Positions 58,726 through 64,000 of a DNA stretch of 64,000 nt are shown here, piece after piece. The notes below the pieces were generated by a model. The model was not told the origin of the DNA. It did not search any database and saw nothing but the letters and a program-made list of their open reading frames with translations. This DNA is from an uncultured Coriobacteriaceae bacterium (GTDB lineage: Bacteria; Actinomycetota; Coriobacteriia; Coriobacteriales; Atopobiaceae). The DNA is taken from contig CADBDT010000002.1 of the NCBI GenBank assembly GCA_902793465.1, positions 85,577-149,576 of the forward strand, given 5' to 3'. Position numbers and translations under genes: made by a program. Within the stretch, counting starts at the first letter, position 1, and the number at the start of each line of letters is the position of its first letter.

Positions 58726-60372
58726 ATGAAAAGCACAGACGTCCGCGACGGCCAGAACGCGGGGCTCAGCCCCCTTGGCATCGCAATCGGCGTAGTGGGT
58801 TGCGTTATTATTACCGCTTCGTCGGTATACACCGCACTTAAGATGGGAGCCCTGCCGTGGCCCACCATCTTTACCTCCATCTCTGCGCTCGTTTTGCTGC
58901 GCGCCTTTGGTCGCCGGAGCCTCAACGAGGCAAACGTTACGCAGATTATTATGTCTGCAGGTTCCATGGTGGCTGGCGGCCTGGCCTTTACCATTCCCGG
59001 CATTTGGATGCTGGGCTATGCCAACGAGGTAAGCTGGGTGCAAATGCTTCTGGTGGCGCTATCGGGCACCCTTTTGGGACTCGTAGCCACAGCGCTTATC
59101 CGCAAGCGCATGGTAGAAGAGTCCGACCTGGAGTTTCCCATTGGCATGGCCGCAGCCGAGACCCTTACCGCAAGCCAGGCAGGCGGAAAGACCGGCGCCA
59201 AGCTGTTTGGCTCCATGGCCTTTGCCGGCCTATGGAGCGTGGCCCGCGACGTGCTGGGCTGGTTGCCGCCCATGTTCCTTTCGCTTCCCATCCCCGGCGT
59301 GGCGTTTGGCATCTACAACTCCCCCATGCTCCTTTCCGTCGGCTTCCTTGTTGGCGGCACTGCCATGGCTTTCTGGTTTGGTGGGGCGCTGCTCTCCAAC
59401 TTTGGCATTGTTATGGGCGGAACGGCAATGGGCCTGTGGGACACGGCTACCGCACAGGGCATCGTGCAGTGCCTGGGTATGGGCCTTATGATGGGCTCTG
59501 GCATCGGCGTCGTCGTGCGCGACATAGTACCCAGGATCGTTAAGCACTTCCGCTCCAGACAAAACAAAGCCGCCGAGCAGGCTTCGAGCGAGGCGGGCGG
59601 ACTTAGGCGCATGGATGCGGGCGCACTTGGCCTTATGGTGGCTGCCGCTGCTCTGCTTGCCTGCTTTGGCCTGGGCTTGTCGCCACTTGCGACCATCGTG
59701 GTGGTGGCCCTCGGGTTCGTAACCACCATAATGAGCGCTCAGTCCGTGGGACAGACGGGCATAGACCCCATGGAGATCTTTGGCCTCATCGTGCTGCTCG
59801 CAATTGCCGCGCTTGGCGAGTCGAGCCAGGTAAAGCTCTTCTATGTTGCTGGAATAATAGCCGTGGCGTGCGGCCTGGGTGGCGACGTTATGAGCGACTT
59901 TAAGACGGGCCAGATCCTTGGCACAAACCCCCGCGAGATGTGGATAGGCCAGGCCATAGGCGCCCTTTTGGGCACCGTCATCTCCGTGGCCGTTATGGCG
60001 GCGCTCGTAAGCGCATACGGCACGGGCGCCTTCGGACCCGGGCAGATGTTCGTCTCGGCACAGGCATCCGTCGTCGCCACCATGGTGTCGGGCATACCCA
60101 GCATCCCCTCCTTCGTAATCGGGCTGGTTGCGGGAATCGTGCTCTACTGCCTTGGCCTTCCCTCCATGATGGTGGGACTGGGAGTGTATTTGCCTTTCTA
60201 CATGTCTCTTACCGCCCCTATTGGCGCCCTGGTCAAACTCGTATACGACCGCGTGCGCAAGAGCAAGAACGACGAGGACGGCATCGTTATTGCTTCCGGC
60301 CTCTTGGGCGGCGAATCGATTGTGGGCGTAATCGTGGCGCTCGTAACGGTAGTGTCCGGACTTATGGGATAG
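58726..60372 (+). CDS. OPT-family oligopeptide transporter
   Basis: A protein of about 548 residues with some 14 hydrophobic segments. The family blocks are visible: LGIAIGVVGCVIITASSVYTAL at the start, FPIGMAAAETLTA, GALLSNFGIVMGGTAMGLWD and GGDVMSDFKTGQILGTNPREM. OPT proteins take up oligopeptides, or in some branches iron-siderophore complexes, driven by protons. AAAGG is six bases before the ATG at 58726, better spaced than for the ATG at 58720. It stands alone and is followed by a strong terminator. Confidence 0.9.
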   Translation: MKSTDVRDGQNAGLSPLGIAIGVVGCVIITASSVYTALKMGALPWPTIFTSISALVLLRAFGRRSLNEANVTQIIMSAGSMVAGGLAFTIPGIWMLGYANEVSWVQMLLVALSGTLLGLVATALIRKRMVEESDLEFPIGMAAAETLTASQAGGKTGAKLFGSMAFAGLWSVARDVLGWLPPMFLSLPIPGVAFGIYNSPMLLSVGFLVGGTAMAFWFGGALLSNFGIVMGGTAMGLWDTATAQGIVQCLGMGLMMGSGIGVVVRDIVPRIVKHFRSRQNKAAEQASSEAGGLRRMDAGALGLMVAAAALLACFGLGLSPLATIVVVALGFVTTIMSAQSVGQTGIDPMEIFGLIVLLAIAALGESSQVKLFYVAGIIAVACGLGGDVMSDFKTGQILGTNPREMWIGQAIGALLGTVISVAVMAALVSAYGTGAFGPGQMFVSAQASVVATMVSGIPSIPSFVIGLVAGIVLYCLGLPSMMVGLGVYLPFYMSLTAPIGALVKLVYDRVRKSKNDEDGIVIASGLLGGESIVGVIVALVTVVSGLMG

Positions 60373-60400
60373 CTACGTTTCGGGGCCGGCCCCGACGAAA

Positions 60401-60440
60401 GGGTGCCGTGAGGGGGTGTATCCCCTCACGGCACCCTTTT
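60401..60440 (+). terminator. rho-independent terminator after the OPT gene
   Basis: GGGTGCCGTGAGGGGG, loop TGTA, then TCCCCTCACGGCACCC and TTTT. Its arms recall the outer arms of class A elements (GTGCC...GGGG) but the inner part is missing. Confidence 0.9.
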
Positions 60441-60474
60441 GTTCGTCCAGCTTCGTTCCACCAGCCTCCTTTAA

Positions 60475-61938
<1,464 letters not shown>

Positions 61939-61950
61939 AGCCCGACTCGA

Positions 61951-62098
61951 TCGTCCGAAAACGGCGTGCCTAATGGGGATACTCCCCTACGGGTACATCG
62001 CGCGGGAAACCCACCTCATTATACGAGGACTATCCGCGATGTACCCGATGGGGAGTATCCCCATTAGGCACGCTACTCCATCACGATTTTTCGGACGA
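61951..62098. repeat. class A palindromic element, copy 3, with extended arms
   Basis: The outermost arms TCGTCCGAAAA and TTTTTCGGACGA enclose CGTGCCTAATGGGGATA and TATCCCCATTAGGCACG, then CGGGTACATCGCG and CGCGATGTACCCG. The T-run on the right suits termination of the GH1 transcript. Confidence 0.85.
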
Positions 62099-62245
62099 CC
62101 TACTGGCAATCCCACCAGATCCAGAGATGTGACCAACTTGTGTAGGAAAACTATTTCGAACGGGTTTGAGACACCCGGTCCCGGCGCTGCGTATGTATAG
62201 CCATCGACAGCAAATTGCAAACTCCATAACAGAAAGGAAAACATC

Positions 62246-62434
62246 ATGACCAAGGAGAATCGCACGGAGCTGGAAATGGCAAATGAGGAGAAGGGCCTTG
62301 AGGTTTCTGACGAGCTGCTCGAGGGCGTAAGCGGCGGCGGGATGCATCATCACAAGACGAGACACGAACCCAAACCCGACTGGACCGAAATCGACCCTGA
62401 AGACGGCTCTTCGGGTGTCACCTACACGTGGTAG
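62246..62434 (+). CDS. leader-type peptide with a His-rich core, candidate RiPP/bacteriocin precursor
   Basis: A 62-residue peptide. Residues 17-31 are leader-like: LEVSDELLEGVSGGG, with double glycine. The predicted core GMHHHKTRHEPKPDWTEIDP and a further ten residues is rich in His, Asp and Pro, lacks Cys, and ends VTYTW. Leaders of this type are cut by C39 peptidases after GG. No modification enzyme or exporter is adjacent. GAAAGGAAAAC precedes the ATG. It is followed by a hairpin at 62467-62497. Confidence 0.65.
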   Translation: MTKENRTELEMANEEKGLEVSDELLEGVSGGGMHHHKTRHEPKPDWTEIDPEDGSSGVTYTW

Positions 62435-62466
62435 GAAGTTTATTAGGACAGACTGTTCGAAAGGAG

Positions 62467-62497
62467 GCGCCTATTGGGGATACTTCCCAATAGGCGC
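62467..62497. terminator. hairpin between converging genes
   Basis: GCGCCTATTGGG, loop GATACTT, CCCAATAGGCGC: perfect 12-base arms. The GGGGATACTTCCC centre links it to the class A elements. It may end both the leader-peptide and YafQ transcripts; no long T-run is present. Confidence 0.7.
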
Positions 62498-62506
62498 TCT
62501 TCAATC

Positions 62507-62809
62507 TCAACGGAAGAGCTCATCGTGCGATCCCGTGCGCTGGAAATAAGCGATTTTACCCTCAGTGCGCCAGATTACGAGCCAATCTCCTGCATTGGCA
62601 ACATGACACTCATTGCTGCCTCCCCATTTTCCAGAAAGTCGATGCATGTTGTGCCTACGCTTCAAGACACTCATGGATTCAGCATCGTTAGTCAGGATGA
62701 GGTCGATAACCGCTTCGAGTTCGGTTAGGTCCCAGCTGCGTTTGCCAGCCTTCTTTTTTAAGTCACGGCTAAAAGCTGGCGCAAACTTCGCTTTAAGCCG
62801 ACCGGTCAT
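62507..62809 (-). CDS. YafQ-family mRNA-interferase toxin
   Basis: A 100-residue protein: KFAPAFSRDLKKKAGKRSWD at the start, LKRRHNMHRLSGKWGGSNECHV in the middle and DWLVIWRTEGKIAYFQRTGSHDELF at the end, the YafQ pattern with its conserved His residues. YafQ cleaves mRNA on the ribosome. It overlaps the antitoxin gene by four bases, and all conserved parts are present, so the pair looks functional. Confidence 0.9.
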   Translation of the reverse strand: MTGRLKAKFAPAFSRDLKKKAGKRSWDLTELEAVIDLILTNDAESMSVLKRRHNMHRLSGKWGGSNECHVANAGDWLVIWRTEGKIAYFQRTGSHDELFR

Positions 62810-63078
62810 GCTAATGCTGCCTCAATGAGCTCGTGTCCCGTGACGTAGCTTCTTCCCGCGCCCGAGCGAATCAACTCATCGGTCTCACGGATCGCTTCGA
62901 GAGACTCGGCGTTTGGCTCAGGGTCCGAGAGATTAAGCGGGATCCTGTTTTCCCGAATCATCTGCATATAGAACGCACGCGTGACTGAGGACAGATCAAA
63001 GCCAAAATGCTCGGCGATCCGCGATGCGCCTTCTTTGATTTCGCTATCGACACGAATCGTTACTGATGAAGCAGCCAT
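62806..63078 (-). CDS. RelB/DinJ-family antitoxin
   Basis: A 90-residue protein with an N-terminal ribbon-helix-helix (SSVTIRVDSEIKEGASRIAE) and FGFDLSSVTRAFYMQMI, typical of DinJ, and a C-terminus that wraps YafQ. GAGGGTAAT precedes the ATG. Complexes of this kind repress their own operon. A consensus-like promoter lies at 63112-63140. Confidence 0.9.
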   Translation of the reverse strand: MAASSVTIRVDSEIKEGASRIAEHFGFDLSSVTRAFYMQMIRENRIPLNLSDPEPNAESLEAIRETDELIRSGAGRSYVTGHELIEAALA

Positions 63079-63111
63079 ATTACCCTCGTTTCCTTATGTA
63101 TTGACAACGTA

Positions 63112-63140
63112 AGTATAATGTCTTGCGCAAATGGATTCAA
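63112..63140 (-). promoter_or_regulatory. sigma-70-type promoter of the dinJ-yafQ pair
   Basis: On the minus strand TTGAAT (63140-63135), a 17-base spacer and TATACT (63117-63112), 34 bases upstream of the antitoxin ATG. Confidence 0.65.
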
Positions 63141-63260
63141 GCACCTTAGACAGCGGTGTGAAAAGAGGGCCAATGCGGATAGCTGGTCTTCAGCAATCAT
63201 GGCGAAAAACTACGCCTACGCAGCCAAATAATCATTTGAAGTCTGGGTCGCGGCCGAAAC

Positions 63261-63379
63261 GCACGCATCTGCGTGTAGTCAGCTGCCACTGCACGCAGAG
63301 ACGTGCATCTGGACTCCAAGTTGCGCGCGAAACGCACGCCGTTGCGTGTAGTCAGCTGCCACTGCACGCAGAGACGTGC
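63261..63379. repeat. two tandem 73-bp units of the left-end repeat family
   Basis: Palindromic units at 63261-63306 and 63334-63379 (73-bp period, 27-bp spacer). Arms GCACGCATCTGCGTG and CACGCAGAGACGTGC with two mismatches, loop containing CAGCTG. Same structure and period as 131-322. Confidence 0.85.
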
Positions 63380-63510
63380 ATTTGCGATGCATTACGTTGC
63401 TTTTATCAAAACATATCCAAATCTTCGCCTGGGCGACGATATAGTTTAAATTACGTTTTCGCGGTTGCACAAGGCGTCCGCATCCTCCCGACTCCAGAAA
63501 GGATCTGAGC

Positions 63511-63888
63511 ATGAAAATCACAACGTTCAATCCCCTGATCGTCACTCAGCATCAAGAAGAGATCGTCGAATTGTTCGAAGAGCTCGGTTTTGTTAGACGT
63601 CACCACGGCCGTGCGGTAAATGCGGCAGGCCAAAACGTCAGCGGCATTCGCATGAAAGATGCCAGCGGATTCTATGTGGACGTAGCGGAAAATCCCGATA
63701 TCCCGCAGGACCTCACAGCCATCCGCATAAACGTTAGCGACTTTGACGAGGCCTACGAGATGCTGCTCGCTAAGGGCTTCACGAATCCAAAGGGCGAAAT
63801 CGACACCAGGTCGAACAAGAATGCAATGCTGTTTGCTCCCTCTGGCTTTGCAATCCATCTTTGCCACCACATTAAGAACCACGATTAG
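63511..63888 (+). CDS. VOC-superfamily protein
   Basis: A 125-residue protein with a single VOC-type domain: MKITTFNPLIVTQHQEEIVE, FVRRHHGRAVNAAG, then AIRINVSDFDEAYEMLLAKGF and FAPSGFAIHLCHHI. Members include lyases, isomerases and antibiotic-binding proteins; the substrate is unknown. AGAAAGGATC precedes the ATG. It is not closely similar to the VOC protein at 2360. Confidence 0.82.
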   Translation: MKITTFNPLIVTQHQEEIVELFEELGFVRRHHGRAVNAAGQNVSGIRMKDASGFYVDVAENPDIPQDLTAIRINVSDFDEAYEMLLAKGFTNPKGEIDTRSNKNAMLFAPSGFAIHLCHHIKNHD

Positions 63889-63903
63889 GCAGGTTGCTCT
63901 ACT

Positions 63904-64000
63904 GTGCACATAGGGGATACTCCCCATCGGGTACATCGCGAGCAGGGCTTACGTTGGAGGCCGGCTCATCCGCGATGTACCCGTAGGGGAATATCCCCTA
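63904..64000. repeat. class A palindromic element, copy 4, cut by the window end
   Basis: Begins GTGCACATAGGGGATA with CGGGTACATCGCG and CGCGATGTACCCG inside. Its middle part is the reverse complement of the middle of the copy at 45114-45217, so it is nearly the same element in opposite orientation. Confidence 0.85.

Overview
The window looks like chromosomal DNA of an anaerobic, moderately GC-rich member of the Coriobacteriia (Olsenella/Atopobium-like Actinobacteria). This is an inference from gene content: an ATP-type PEP carboxykinase, an FprA flavodiiron protein, an EFR1-type flavodoxin-ferredoxin, an OPT peptide transporter, a LacI-sensor/GGDEF fusion, an LAKTG surface protein and a hybrid histidine kinase. 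No rRNA, tRNA, integrase, intact transposase or CRISPR array was seen.

Layout. 1-0.6 kb is repeat-rich non-coding DNA. 0.6-17 kb is a mosaic: a ParE/RelE-Phd pair, gene fragments, two VOC-type proteins' worth of small metabolic genes, a flavodoxin, a membrane C39-like peptidase, a SpoIIE-type phosphatase, a large sortase-type surface protein, a broken HigBA/ImmA locus next to an intact toxin-antitoxin pair, a Sel1-ADP-ribosylglycohydrolase fusion, a Nif11-like leader peptide coupled to an unusual amino-acid symporter, and a divergent Panacea/toxSAS pair. 17-39 kb is a defence island, all read leftwards: UvrD-like helicase-nuclease, ribbon-helix-helix protein, SNF2 helicase, AlbA gene, DUF4391, AlbA gene, type III Mod methyltransferase, AlbA gene, Fic protein, type III Res nuclease, GmrSD-type nuclease and EVE/HNH nuclease. 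40-62 kb is mostly ordinary metabolism and signalling: PhzF, EFR1, pckA, aldose epimerase, Gfo/Idh oxidoreductase, argC, fprA, PAP2, C1 peptidase, hybrid kinase, zinc-ribbon membrane protein, GGDEF regulator, OPT transporter and GH1 6-phospho-beta-glucosidase. The right edge has a leader-type peptide, a DinJ-YafQ pair, a VOC protein and repeats.

How the parts relate. In the island, Mod and Res form the core of a type III restriction system, with DUF4391 and the SNF2 helicase as partners. The Fic gene and three AlbA genes are interleaved. Three of the four accessory genes end in a clearly similar winged-helix region, and all four have a short in-frame repeat before their C-terminal DNA-binding domain. 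Two AlbA genes are bracketed by short direct copies of the junction they interrupt, as if each had been inserted into a pre-existing operon. Three leader-like peptides (13.9, 40.1 and 62.2 kb) carry double-glycine-type leaders, one broken by a stop codon, and no RiPP-modifying enzyme was recognised.

Several families of palindromic repeats sit between genes: a 33-bp unit forming perfect 66- and 70-bp palindromes, an about 100-bp element whose outer arms vary but stay complementary, a 31-bp GTGACAGT-type palindrome, and a 73-bp tandem repeat found at both ends of the window.
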